Below, piece by piece: positions 1-5,545 of a DNA stretch of 5,545 nucleotides. The stretch spans positions 1-5,545 of the forward strand of contig JAGGWL010000183.1 in NCBI GenBank assembly GCA_021157555.1, in the 5' to 3' direction. Every line of letters begins with the position of its first letter. The stretch's first letter is position 1. The position numbers and the translations under genes were made by a program. Origin of the DNA: Deltaproteobacteria bacterium. GTDB lineage: Bacteria; Desulfobacterota; Desulfobacteria; Desulfobacterales; BuS5. The notes under the pieces were generated by a model. The model did not search any database, was not told the DNA's origin, and saw nothing but the letters and a program-made list of their open reading frames with translations.

Positions 1-740
1 ATTTTATACCGATTACAACAAAAGATTCCTTTAATTTCTCATGCAATGACGACCTCGCATGCTTTAATCAATGCTGTCGAGATCTTAATCAGTTTTTAAC
101 ACCATACGATATCCTTCGCATAAAAAACAATCTTGATATGCAGTCCGATATATTTTTGGAAAAATATACTTCAGAGCATTTTGGCCCGGAAACCGGCCTG
201 CCTGTTATTTCGCTGAAAGCCGATCCTGCTGATGAGTTGAAGTGTCCCTTTCTCATGTCCGACGGTTGCAGTATTTACATTGATAGACCTTCTTCATGCA
301 GGATGTATCCTCTTGCACGAGGTCTTGCACGATCAAGAGAAACCGGTGTATTAACCGAGCATTATATGATTTTAAAAGAGGAGCATTGCAAAGGTTTTCA
401 GAACGGTCAGGCATGGACTGTGGAGCAATGGATTGCAGAGCAGGGATGTTCTGTTTATAACCGGATGAATGATATGCTTCTTGAAATTATCAGCATGAAA
501 AATCGTTTAATGCCCGGTTCGCTTGATATAAAATCGAGACTGATTTTCCATACTGCCTGTTATGATCTTGATGTTTTCAGGAAGCATATACTGGAAAATG
601 GTATTATGGATCATCTAAATTTGAATTCAGAGACCCTGGAATCTATAAAAAAGGATGATACTCTATTGCTGGAATTAGGTCTTAAATGGATTAAATATAA
701 TCTTTTTGGAGATCAGGAGATATCATGGGCATTGGAGTAG
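1..740 (+). CDS. YkgJ-family cysteine-cluster protein, 5' partial
   Basis: The frame is open from base 3 and gives 245 residues to the TAG at 738-740. The first ATG in frame (138) is not the start, because family-typical sequence runs before it, including a cysteine cluster of pattern C-x5-C-x3-CC at residues 14-25 of the visible part (Cys14, 20, 24, 25). A second cluster follows: Cys81, Cys89 and Cys99, in the family-typical context KCPFL, GCSIY and RPSSCRMYP. These motifs define the YkgJ / zinc-or-iron-chelating cysteine-cluster family (formerly UPF0153), whose conserved cysteines are thought to bind Zn or an Fe-S cluster; the biochemical role is unknown. The C-terminal half (about residues 120-245) has extra cysteines and no motif I recognise. 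I see no signal peptide or membrane segment in the visible part, so it is probably cytoplasmic. By memory of homologues only about ten N-terminal residues should be missing. The gene is convergent with the M16 peptidase gene, 38 bp away. Confidence 0.85.
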   Translation, partial: FIPITTKDSFNFSCNDDLACFNQCCRDLNQFLTPYDILRIKNNLDMQSDIFLEKYTSEHFGPETGLPVISLKADPADELKCPFLMSDGCSIYIDRPSSCRMYPLARGLARSRETGVLTEHYMILKEEHCKGFQNGQAWTVEQWIAEQGCSVYNRMNDMLLEIISMKNRLMPGSLDIKSRLIFHTACYDLDVFRKHILENGIMDHLNLNSETLESIKKDDTLLLELGLKWIKYNLFGDQEISWALE

Positions 741-762
741 AGGCGCACGGCCGTGCGCCTCT
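739..762. repeat. 24-bp perfect palindrome between convergent genes
   Basis: The 12-base half AGAGGCGCACGG is followed directly by its exact reverse complement. In RNA it would fold into a 10-bp GC-rich stem with a GGCC loop. It begins within the TAG stop codon of the ykgJ-like gene and ends 16 bp before the stop of the M16 gene. Neither side has a run of T, so it is not a standard intrinsic terminator, though it could still slow polymerase or protect 3' ends from both directions. It is far more GC-rich than its surroundings, which suggests a dispersed palindromic (REP-like) element. The arrangement is seen directly; the role is inferred. Confidence 0.75.
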
Positions 763-778
763 GCCACAATATCGCGTG

Positions 779-3682
779 TTATATAGGTTTTATAATAATC
801 GTCGCAGCCTTGCTGTTATCCAGATACTTTCTGGCCAGTCTTGTGATATCGTCCGCTGTAATTGAAGCATAATCCTTTATTATTGTTTTGCACCATTTCA
901 ACTGTTCAGGATGGTCGGCAGAATCGGAAAGAACCGTATTAAGCCAATACCCGTTTTTTTTCAACATATCTTTTATACTCGTGAGGGTTGGATCGACAGC
1001 GCGTTTAAGTTTTTCTTTTGTAACCCCTTTTTCATATAATTCCGATACGATATTTTTGACCTCCTGCCGTACCAAATTTGTCTTGTCAGGACTAATATGA
1101 ATAAACGCAAACAAAACGCCATATCCGGGATATGCCCGACTCGCACGATTATAGGCAAATGGTGAATACGACACACCAAGCTTTTCTCTTATCGTTTTAC
1201 GAAGCCTTTCTGAAAAAACACTTGATAAGACAGACAAACGGCGGGTCAAGCTGATATTCCATAAATCAGCAGATGGATATGCAAGAACAACAAGAGCCTT
1301 GGGAATCTTGGTTGCAACTTTTACTTCCAGATTACGTGAAACCGGAAATAAAGGTCCGCCTGCTCTTTTCGTCATTTCTAAAGGATTTCTTTTTTTAAGT
1401 GTTCCAAAATATTTTCCGGCCAGCCTCTCCACCTCTTCAATATTAAAATCGCCGACTACGGAGAGTTCAAGCTGTTCATTATTTAATGAGGTATTAATCC
1501 ATGACCTCACATTATCCAAAGTCAATGCGCTAAAAGCTTTATAAGGCGGAAAACCGAAGCGTGTATCTCCTCCTGCAAGAAAACGGTTGCCTGAAAGAAC
1601 CATAGCTCCGTCTATTGAATGGGAAAGAGATTTATAATTCTGGTTAAAACGCTCTGTTACGAGTTTAAAAGCATCTGCCCTGTAAGCAGGATCGACTATA
1701 TGGGCATAAAGAAGCTGAAACAACAACTTTATTTCCTCAGTTGAAGAACTCCCTGTAAAAAAGAAATTGTCCTCACTTATGCCAAAAGAGACGCTGGCTG
1801 TTTTGCCGGCCAGAGCTCGATCAACGGCATCTTTGTCGAGTCTTCCCAGACCACTTTCGTTTACTACATCTTCGCCAATCAAAGCAAGTCCTGGCAGATT
1901 AAGAGGCTCTGAAGATCTTCCATAACCAAAATTTAATTTTACTACAACCTGGTCGGCTTTAAAATCGGTTTTCTTTATATTCAAACGGAGACCATTTTTA
2001 AATTTTATCTGAATAATATTAAGTTCCGGCAATCTGTTGATGGCAATTACCTGGCCGGGCAGAGCAGGTTCAGGTAGATACGGAAATACGACATCTTGTT
2101 TTTCAAGGGGCTTTTCCACTTCCATACCTATGCTTTTATTAAAAGCAGCAAGAATAATCTCATCAGGCGATGCATTATTATCAGATGACTCACAATTAGC
2201 TGAAATATTCGCATTACCGGTTACCATAACAAGCCTGTGATCATCAGCCCATGTTGATTTTAAAGCATTATGCACTTCCTTTAATGTAAGGTCAGTAACA
2301 ACCGGGGTATAGAGCAGTTTTATTTGCTCCGGAGACTGAAACACCTTATTATTATTTAGACTTCTGATAATTTTTTTTGACAATCTACCGCTGTTGCGCG
2401 TAGAAGCTCTTTTGACAGCATTATCAAAACTTGCGATATAATTTTTCTTCACTCTTTCAAGTTCGGATTTTGTAAACCCGTATTTCAATGCACTCCTTAA
2501 CGTTTGTTCAAGAAGAAACAGGTTTTTTTTCCAGCGTTCCGGACTGCAGTCCGCCTCAATACCGGCATATTCGACTTCATTAAGATAAATTCCGGAATTG
2601 ATAGAGGCGGAAGTAAAAGGCGTATCCGGCTTGCTTACCATTTCATTAATTCTTTCCTGTATAATACTATTGGCAATATTTTTTAGAAGTTTTGCTTTTT
2701 GAAAAGCAAAGGAATCATACTCAAGCAAAGCTTTATGTACAGTTTCTATGCTTACAGAAGTACAGCCCGCCTCTTTTTCGTAATGATAAAAAGGCTTGAT
2801 ACCTTTATGCTCTATCAATCCTGTATTCACATCACTCCGTGCGGCAGCTCTCGGTTTCATAATAGAAAATTTTTCTTTAACAAGACCTTCGGCAACCTCC
2901 GGGTTAAAATCACCAACCATGACCAGAATTAATTTTTCAGGTCTGTACCATGCATCATAAAATCCTTTTAATATTTTTCTGTGGGCATTTTTAATAATCT
3001 CCTCTTTACCTATGGGGAATCTTTCTGAAATCATCGAGTCAGGCAGTTCAAACTTCAAACTTTTAACATAAGTACGATAAGAAGCAGAATCACGAGTTCT
3101 TTTTTCAGCAAGAATGACACCCCTTTCTCTTTGAATCTCACTCTCTAAAAGCAATGCTCCTTCCGCATAATCCTTAATTACCAGAAGTCCTTTTTCAAGG
3201 TCATCCTTACTCCCATCCGGTAAAATAATATCATAAACAGTCTCATTAAAACCTGTATGCGCATTTGCATCAGCGCCAAACTTCATTCCAATACTCTGAA
3301 AATATTTAATGAGTTCTCCAGGTTTAAAATGGGTCGAACCGCAAAAAAGCAAATGTTCGAGAAAATGAGCAAGTCCCTGTTCCTGATCAGTTTCGTTTAG
3401 TGAACCTGCAAGTACATCAAGGTGCATCTCAACCCTGTTTTTCGGCTCTGTATTTTTAAGAAGAACATACCTGAATCCATTTGGCAGGATGCCGAATAAA
3501 AGCGCAGGATCGGGAGAAAGATCGCTCCCCTCATGTGGCCATTTTGCAAGAGAAATCTCTGTTTTATCTGTTGTCCTAAAAGCGGAAGGCCATTTAAGAC
3601 AGCCAGTACACAATAAAGCCAGCATAATAGTAAAAAATATTGAAAATCGTATCAACGGAAACCTCAATCTCATCAAACGCAT
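779..3682 (-). CDS. M16-family zinc metallopeptidase (PqqL/pitrilysin type), probable lipoprotein
   Basis: A 967-residue protein with the duplicated M16 layout. The N-terminal active half (about residues 60-210) carries the inverted zinc motif HFLEH: His106 and His110 are ligands and Glu109 the catalytic base. The third ligand is most likely Glu193 in VILAEKR; Glu186, seven residues earlier, matches the second conserved Glu of the family. A first M16_C domain follows, with FYDAWYRPE and VMVGDF from about residue 241. The second half (about 560-967) lacks HxxEH, as in the family, but keeps the late R-x6-Y pair (Arg832, Tyr839 in REKLGVSY) that contacts substrate in M16 enzymes. Length fits E. 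coli PqqL (about 930 aa) plus a leader. The N-terminus has basic residues, a hydrophobic stretch and LLCTGC, so Cys28 is a probable lipidation site; Cys at -3 is atypical. It is expected in the periplasm or anchored to a membrane, degrading peptides. The open frame extends to an ATG at 3760, but ATG 3682 has the well-spaced ribosome site. It appears monocistronic. PqqL orthology is not proven, so no symbol is given. Confidence 0.9.
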   Translation of the reverse strand: MRLMRLRFPLIRFSIFFTIMLALLCTGCLKWPSAFRTTDKTEISLAKWPHEGSDLSPDPALLFGILPNGFRYVLLKNTEPKNRVEMHLDVLAGSLNETDQEQGLAHFLEHLLFCGSTHFKPGELIKYFQSIGMKFGADANAHTGFNETVYDIILPDGSKDDLEKGLLVIKDYAEGALLLESEIQRERGVILAEKRTRDSASYRTYVKSLKFELPDSMISERFPIGKEEIIKNAHRKILKGFYDAWYRPEKLILVMVGDFNPEVAEGLVKEKFSIMKPRAAARSDVNTGLIEHKGIKPFYHYEKEAGCTSVSIETVHKALLEYDSFAFQKAKLLKNIANSIIQERINEMVSKPDTPFTSASINSGIYLNEVEYAGIEADCSPERWKKNLFLLEQTLRSALKYGFTKSELERVKKNYIASFDNAVKRASTRNSGRLSKKIIRSLNNNKVFQSPEQIKLLYTPVVTDLTLKEVHNALKSTWADDHRLVMVTGNANISANCESSDNNASPDEIILAAFNKSIGMEVEKPLEKQDVVFPYLPEPALPGQVIAINRLPELNIIQIKFKNGLRLNIKKTDFKADQVVVKLNFGYGRSSEPLNLPGLALIGEDVVNESGLGRLDKDAVDRALAGKTASVSFGISEDNFFFTGSSSTEEIKLLFQLLYAHIVDPAYRADAFKLVTERFNQNYKSLSHSIDGAMVLSGNRFLAGGDTRFGFPPYKAFSALTLDNVRSWINTSLNNEQLELSVVGDFNIEEVERLAGKYFGTLKKRNPLEMTKRAGGPLFPVSRNLEVKVATKIPKALVVLAYPSADLWNISLTRRLSVLSSVFSERLRKTIREKLGVSYSPFAYNRASRAYPGYGVLFAFIHISPDKTNLVRQEVKNIVSELYEKGVTKEKLKRAVDPTLTSIKDMLKKNGYWLNTVLSDSADHPEQLKWCKTIIKDYASITADDITRLARKYLDNSKAATIIIKPI

Positions 3683-3689
3683 AAACATA

Positions 3690-3694
3690 CTCCT
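3690..3694 (-). promoter_or_regulatory. Shine-Dalgarno deciding the M16 peptidase start
   Basis: On the - strand this reads AGGAG inside AAAAGGAGT. It lies 7 nt before ATG 3682, but only 1 nt before ATG 3688 and far downstream of ATG 3760. This makes 3682 the best start and trims 26 residues (SLLGEV... to SMF) from the longest frame. The trimmed protein begins MRLMRLRFPL and then has a clean lipoprotein-type signal. The site overlaps a 14-bp palindrome at 3691-3704 (TCCTTTT/AAAAGGA), which could partly hide it in mRNA. Confidence 0.75.
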
Positions 3695-3705
3695 TTTAAA
3701 AGGAA

Positions 3706-3741
3706 GGAACAGGGAGAAAATAAGGAACGGGGACGAAATAA
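3706..3741. repeat. Two tandem 18-bp imperfect direct repeats
   Basis: Bases 3706-3723 (GGAACAGGGAGAAAATAA) and 3724-3741 (GGAACGGGGACGAAATAA) match at 15 of 18 positions and abut exactly. On the - strand they fall in the 5' leader of the M16 mRNA. The second copy is also the start of one arm of the inverted repeat at 3724-3841. The pattern resembles REP-type unit duplication. Confidence 0.7.
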
Positions 3742-3841
3742 CTTCCCCGAGCAGGCTCACAGATTTTTAATATATCAATTTTAAAATGTCAACAAACATG
3801 AATTTGCCTCAAGTCTAAGGAAGTTATTTTGTCCTCGTTCC
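3724..3841. repeat. 118-bp segment bounded by 23-bp inverted repeats (MITE/REP-like)
   Basis: Bases 3724-3746 and the reverse complement of 3819-3841 agree at 21 of 23 positions; the shared core is GGAACG-GGAC-AAATAACTTCC. The 72 bp between the arms are AT-rich and contain the candidate M16 promoter. There is no coding capacity. The 'GGGGAC' style of repeat recalls the short units associated with REP-associated Y1 (RAYT) transposases in deltaproteobacteria, but that link is from memory. The right arm ends just before the transposase fragment, so it may instead mark an end of that insertion. Confidence 0.6.
3764..3792 (-). promoter_or_regulatory. Candidate sigma-70 promoter of the M16 gene
   Basis: Reading the - strand, a perfect TTGACA (-35, bases 3787-3792) is followed after 17 nt by TAAAAA (-10, bases 3764-3769; 4 of 6 consensus) in an AT-rich spacer. 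Transcription would begin near 3757 and leave a leader of about 75 nt. The promoter lies between the two arms of the inverted repeat at 3724-3841, so it may have arrived with that element. Such hexamers arise by chance in AT-rich DNA, so this is only a candidate. Confidence 0.4.
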
Positions 3842-3846
3842 TAAGA

Positions 3847-4049
3847 ATGCGCTACCTTTATAAAACCAGGGCTGGCTATTTTATTATAGATGATACAATG
3901 GTTCACCACACAAAATTTTGTAAATGGATAGATGGTGTTATCACTCTTTTTGATCATGCATTCGCTACAAACCTAAAAGCAAAATGTATTGTTTTTCTAT
4001 ACTACAGTGATGGTAACAAAGAAAAATATTTTATCGATCCTGTTTTTTA
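3847..4049 (+). pseudogene. DDE transposase fragment (IS4/IS701-like)
   Basis: The + frame from about 3847 encodes RYLYKTRAGYFIIDDTMVHH and goes on through FCKWIDGVITLFDHAF to CIVFLYYSDGNKEKYFI near base 4034. The FIIDDT stretch matches the segment around the first catalytic Asp of DDE transposases of the IS4/IS701 kind. Only about 60 residues from the middle of a protein normally around 400 residues long remain: there is no helix-turn-helix or N-terminal part before it and no later Asp or Glu after it. The open frame continues to 4146, but from about 4050 it merely reads the antisense of the recombinase remnant, so those residues are not transposase. The left edge lies next to the inverted-repeat arm ending at 3841. 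It is non-functional, and the exact IS family is uncertain. Confidence 0.65.
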
Positions 4050-4343
4050 CAACCTAAAATTGACCCATTGCCAATTGAGTTTCAGCACATGTTTTCAGAA
4101 AAATTGCAGGCCGAGCCGATTAATTTTTACGGTACTCCAAGAGTGAGATTCAACAAGATCAGCAACGTATACTTCCAATTGCTCAGGCTTCAGTTTATCG
4201 GTAGAGTAATCAAAAAAGTTACTGACCCTGCGAACAGCTCTGGAATAAGCGTCAATAGTTTTTTGGGCTTTGCCCTGAAGTTTGAGAGATCTCAAGTGCT
4301 GCTGATAAAGCTTGTTAAATCGGTTTACTTCTGATTGTTTCAT
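4050..4343 (-). pseudogene. Tyrosine recombinase/integrase N-terminal remnant with premature TGA
   Basis: From ATG 4343 (AGGAG at 4350-4354, 6 nt away) the - strand encodes 82 residues: MKQSEVNRFNKLYQQHLRSL, then KLQGKAQKTIDAYSRAVRRV and later VESHSWSTVKINRLGLQFF, ending at TGA 4097-4095. This is the SAM-like core-binding N-terminal domain of phage-type integrases, of the kind found next to IS91-type transposases. Past the TGA the same frame continues KHVLKLNWQWVN to about base 4059, as expected where homologues read FFWKHVL, so the TGA replaces a Trp codon. Homology stops at about 4050-4058, where the transposase fragment begins. The whole catalytic domain (R-H-R-Y residues) is missing, so the product cannot recombine DNA. 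The open frame could start upstream at 4406, but the ribosome site supports 4343. Confidence 0.75.
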
Positions 4344-4349
4344 GGTATA

Positions 4350-4354
4350 CTCCT
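4350..4354 (-). promoter_or_regulatory. Shine-Dalgarno of the recombinase remnant
   Basis: On the - strand GAGGAG stands 6 nt before ATG 4343, a near-ideal site that fixes this start over the upstream ATG at 4406. Its preservation shows the 5' end of the element is intact although the gene body is broken. Confidence 0.6.
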
Positions 4355-4362
4355 CATATAAA

Positions 4363-4392
4363 AGTTTTAAAACTGCCCGAAATTGAGCAGTT
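4363..4392. repeat. Overlapping palindrome and hairpin upstream of the recombinase remnant
   Basis: AGTTTTAAAACT (4363-4374) is a perfect 12-bp palindrome. Overlapping it, AACTGC (4371-4376) pairs with GCAGTT (4387-4392) around a 10-nt loop. The two structures share bases and so exclude each other. They lie 20-50 bp upstream of the recombinase ATG, where an autoregulatory site or element end could sit. Function is not known. Confidence 0.45.
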
Positions 4393-4424
4393 ATCGGAGC
4401 ATACACTAATTTCGGTGTTTTCCT

Positions 4425-4437
4425 GCCGCATAGCGGC
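4425..4437. repeat. Short GC hairpin GCCGC-ATA-GCGGC
   Basis: A 5-bp all-GC stem with a 3-nt loop in otherwise AT-rich DNA, about 80 bp upstream of the recombinase remnant start. No T-run follows on either strand, so it is not a convincing terminator. It is probably part of the mobile element's leader or end structure. Confidence 0.45.
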
Positions 4438-4455
4438 TTCCTCCAACTATCGTCC

Positions 4456-4480
4456 GAACGAAAACTGCTAATTTTCGTTC
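4456..4480. repeat. 9-bp perfect inverted repeat, hairpin with 7-nt loop
   Basis: GAACGAAAA (4456-4464) and TTTTCGTTC (4472-4480) are exact reverse complements around CTGCTAA. On either strand the 3' arm is not followed by a T tract. The GAAC/GTTC tips match the tetranucleotide that IS91-like elements use at their target and ends, which fits the IS91-associated recombinase nearby. That link is inference. Confidence 0.55.
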
Positions 4481-4518
4481 AGGCACTAACTAAAAAATAA
4501 AACAAGGTGTTACAGCCT
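4481..4518. repeat. Imperfect 10-bp inverted repeat before mfd
   Basis: AGGCACTAAC (4481-4490) and GTTACAGCCT (4509-4518) pair at 8 of 10 positions around an 18-nt AT-rich loop. The right arm ends 12 bp before the mfd ATG. It may be the outer boundary of the inserted element or a structure in the mfd leader. The spacing fits by eye, but chance is possible. Confidence 0.3.
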
Positions 4519-4530
4519 AATGATGTTTAA

Positions 4531-5545
4531 ATGCTTCAAAATAAAAATAATATATCTATTAAATCTTTAATAGATGCGATTCCAGGTAGAAACAGAGAAA
4601 TTGATTGCGCGGGATTATCAGGATCGGAACAGGGATATCTTGTTTCCAGAATATACGACAAGCTCAACTCGCTGATTGTTATAGTGGTTCCTTCTCAAAA
4701 GTATGCAGAGAAGTTTGCTGAGGATCTGGATTTTTTCAGTAACGGCAAATTTCCTGTACTCCTTTTTCCGTCATACAATATTCTTCCTTTCACAGATGTT
4801 GCATATAATAATCAGATTGCTGCGTTGCGTATCAGCACTCTTTACAGCATGATCAATTACAATATCCCGCCGATTGTAATTACAACTCCCGGAGCTTTAC
4901 TTCAGAAGATTATTCCGAAAAATGAACTTGACGATTTTGCCGAGATTGTTATGGAAGGAGAAGAATGTGACAGGGATCTTTTAATCAACAATTTGATTGC
5001 CGGAGGCTATATGCGCTCCGTGATTGTTGAAGAACCTGGAGATTTTTGTGTAAGGGGTGGAATCCTGGATGTATTCTCACCTGGTTATGATGATCCGGTC
5101 AGGATAGAATGGTTTGGAGATATAGTCGATTCCCTGAGATTTTTCTCCGCTGCAAGCCAGAGAAAACTTAATAGTACCACAGAGGCAGTATTGCTCCCTG
5201 CGGGAGAGGTGATAATAAAAAAAGAAGCCCTTGCTGCAGTTGTCAGGCGCATTAAAGAGCAGGCTGCAGCTCTCAATATCCCCGCTGCTGTTTCCAGGGG
5301 TATTATTGATAAAATCAAGAATGAGGGCCTGTTTCAAGGCATTGAAAGTATGCTTCCGATGATTTACCCTGAACTCGGCACTTTTTTTGATTATCTGCCT
5401 GGAACAGCTCTTTTTGTTTTGTCTGATCAAGATGAACTGGAAAAGAGTGTCGCAGCATTTTGGGAAATTGCGTCTAAAAATTATCTTGAAGCGCCTGCTG
5501 AAGACAAATTTTGCGCATCGCCTGAAACAATTTATCTGGAATGGA
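4531..5545 (+). CDS. mfd: Mfd transcription-repair coupling factor, N-terminal part (3' partial)
   Basis: 338 codons are visible and the frame is still open at the window edge. Mfd recognises RNA polymerase stalled at DNA damage, pushes it off and recruits UvrA for nucleotide excision repair. What is seen is the UvrB-homology module that docks UvrA. It includes NILPFTDVAYNNQIAALR (about residues 86-103), IVITTPGALLQKII, IVEEPGDF followed by VRGGILDVF (residues 174-182), PVRIEWFGDIVDSLRFF and LPAGEVI, all family hallmarks. SMLPMIYPELGTFFDYLP (about residues 273-290) belongs to the following domain. The RNA-polymerase-binding domain and the helicase motifs of the translocase lie beyond 5545; the full protein is usually about 1,150 residues. 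ATG 4531 directly follows an in-frame TAA (4528-4530), so no earlier start exists in this frame. No Shine-Dalgarno stands at a normal distance; the nearest AAGG (4504-4507) is 23 nt upstream. I see no convincing promoter in 4481-4530. It is divergent from the M16 gene, with mobile-element debris between them. Confidence 0.93.
   Translation, partial: MLQNKNNISIKSLIDAIPGRNREIDCAGLSGSEQGYLVSRIYDKLNSLIVIVVPSQKYAEKFAEDLDFFSNGKFPVLLFPSYNILPFTDVAYNNQIAALRISTLYSMINYNIPPIVITTPGALLQKIIPKNELDDFAEIVMEGEECDRDLLINNLIAGGYMRSVIVEEPGDFCVRGGILDVFSPGYDDPVRIEWFGDIVDSLRFFSAASQRKLNSTTEAVLLPAGEVIIKKEALAAVVRRIKEQAAALNIPAAVSRGIIDKIKNEGLFQGIESMLPMIYPELGTFFDYLPGTALFVLSDQDELEKSVAAFWEIASKNYLEAPAEDKFCASPETIYLEW

Noticed and set aside
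138..740. ykgJ-like gene starting at ATG 138
   Set aside because: Conserved cysteine-cluster sequence is encoded in the same frame upstream, from base 3.
888..3770. Several 60-90 codon + frames and one - frame within the M16 gene
   Set aside because: Shadows of the M16 coding sequence, whose motifs from end to end account for this region.
4095..4097. Recoded TGA (selenocysteine or Trp)
   Set aside because: No evidence of alternative TGA decoding: the complete genes here terminate with TAG and TAA. The gene is truncated just beyond, so simple decay explains it.
4068..4334. Open + frame of 88 codons
   Set aside because: It is antisense to the recombinase remnant, whose - frame has recognisable integrase domain sequence and a good ribosome site.
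4400..4518. Possible integron attC site (hairpins, GTTAGTG and GCCTAA-like ends)
   Set aside because: The ends do not match RYYYAAC and GTTRRRY, and there is no array or integron integrase; the recombinase remnant is of the IS91-associated type.
5077..5430. Two open - frames opposite mfd
   Set aside because: They lie fully inside clear Mfd coding sequence, resemble no family and have no supporting ribosome site.
1..5545. CRISPR array, tRNA, rRNA or riboswitch
   Set aside because: No regularly spaced repeats and no recognisable RNA gene or riboswitch core seen by eye on either strand.

Overview
The window looks like an AT-rich chromosomal segment of an anaerobic Desulfobacterota ('deltaproteobacterial') species. 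That placement rests on remembered resemblance of the Mfd, YkgJ-type and M16 proteins to Desulfobacterales homologues, plus the style of repeats and transposon scraps. It was not tested by a search.

Layout: (1) 1-740, + strand, a YkgJ-family cysteine-cluster protein that lacks only its extreme N-terminus because the window starts inside it. (2) 739-762, a perfect 24-bp GC-rich palindrome sitting on its stop codon, between two convergent genes. (3) 779-3682, - strand, a complete two-repeat M16 zinc metallopeptidase of the PqqL/pitrilysin type, probably a lipoprotein. Its start is best placed 26 codons inside the longest open frame, because a good Shine-Dalgarno lies there. (4) 3683-4530, about 850 bp with no intact gene. 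It holds the M16 leader and a likely promoter inside a small inverted-repeat (MITE/REP-like) element, a fragment of a DDE transposase on the + strand, the broken N-terminal third of an IS91-associated-type tyrosine recombinase on the - strand, and a run of hairpin-forming repeats. (5) 4531-5545, + strand, the first 338 codons of mfd (transcription-repair coupling factor), running off the window.

The three real genes do not form a pathway or operon: ykgJ-like and M16 converge, and M16 and mfd diverge across the mobile-element debris. The gap between M16 and mfd appears to be an insertion hot spot where successive elements landed and decayed. I see no intact novel system. The most useful observations are the layered remnants, the repeat pair that may carry the M16 promoter, the nonsense codon in the recombinase remnant, and the start-site corrections.
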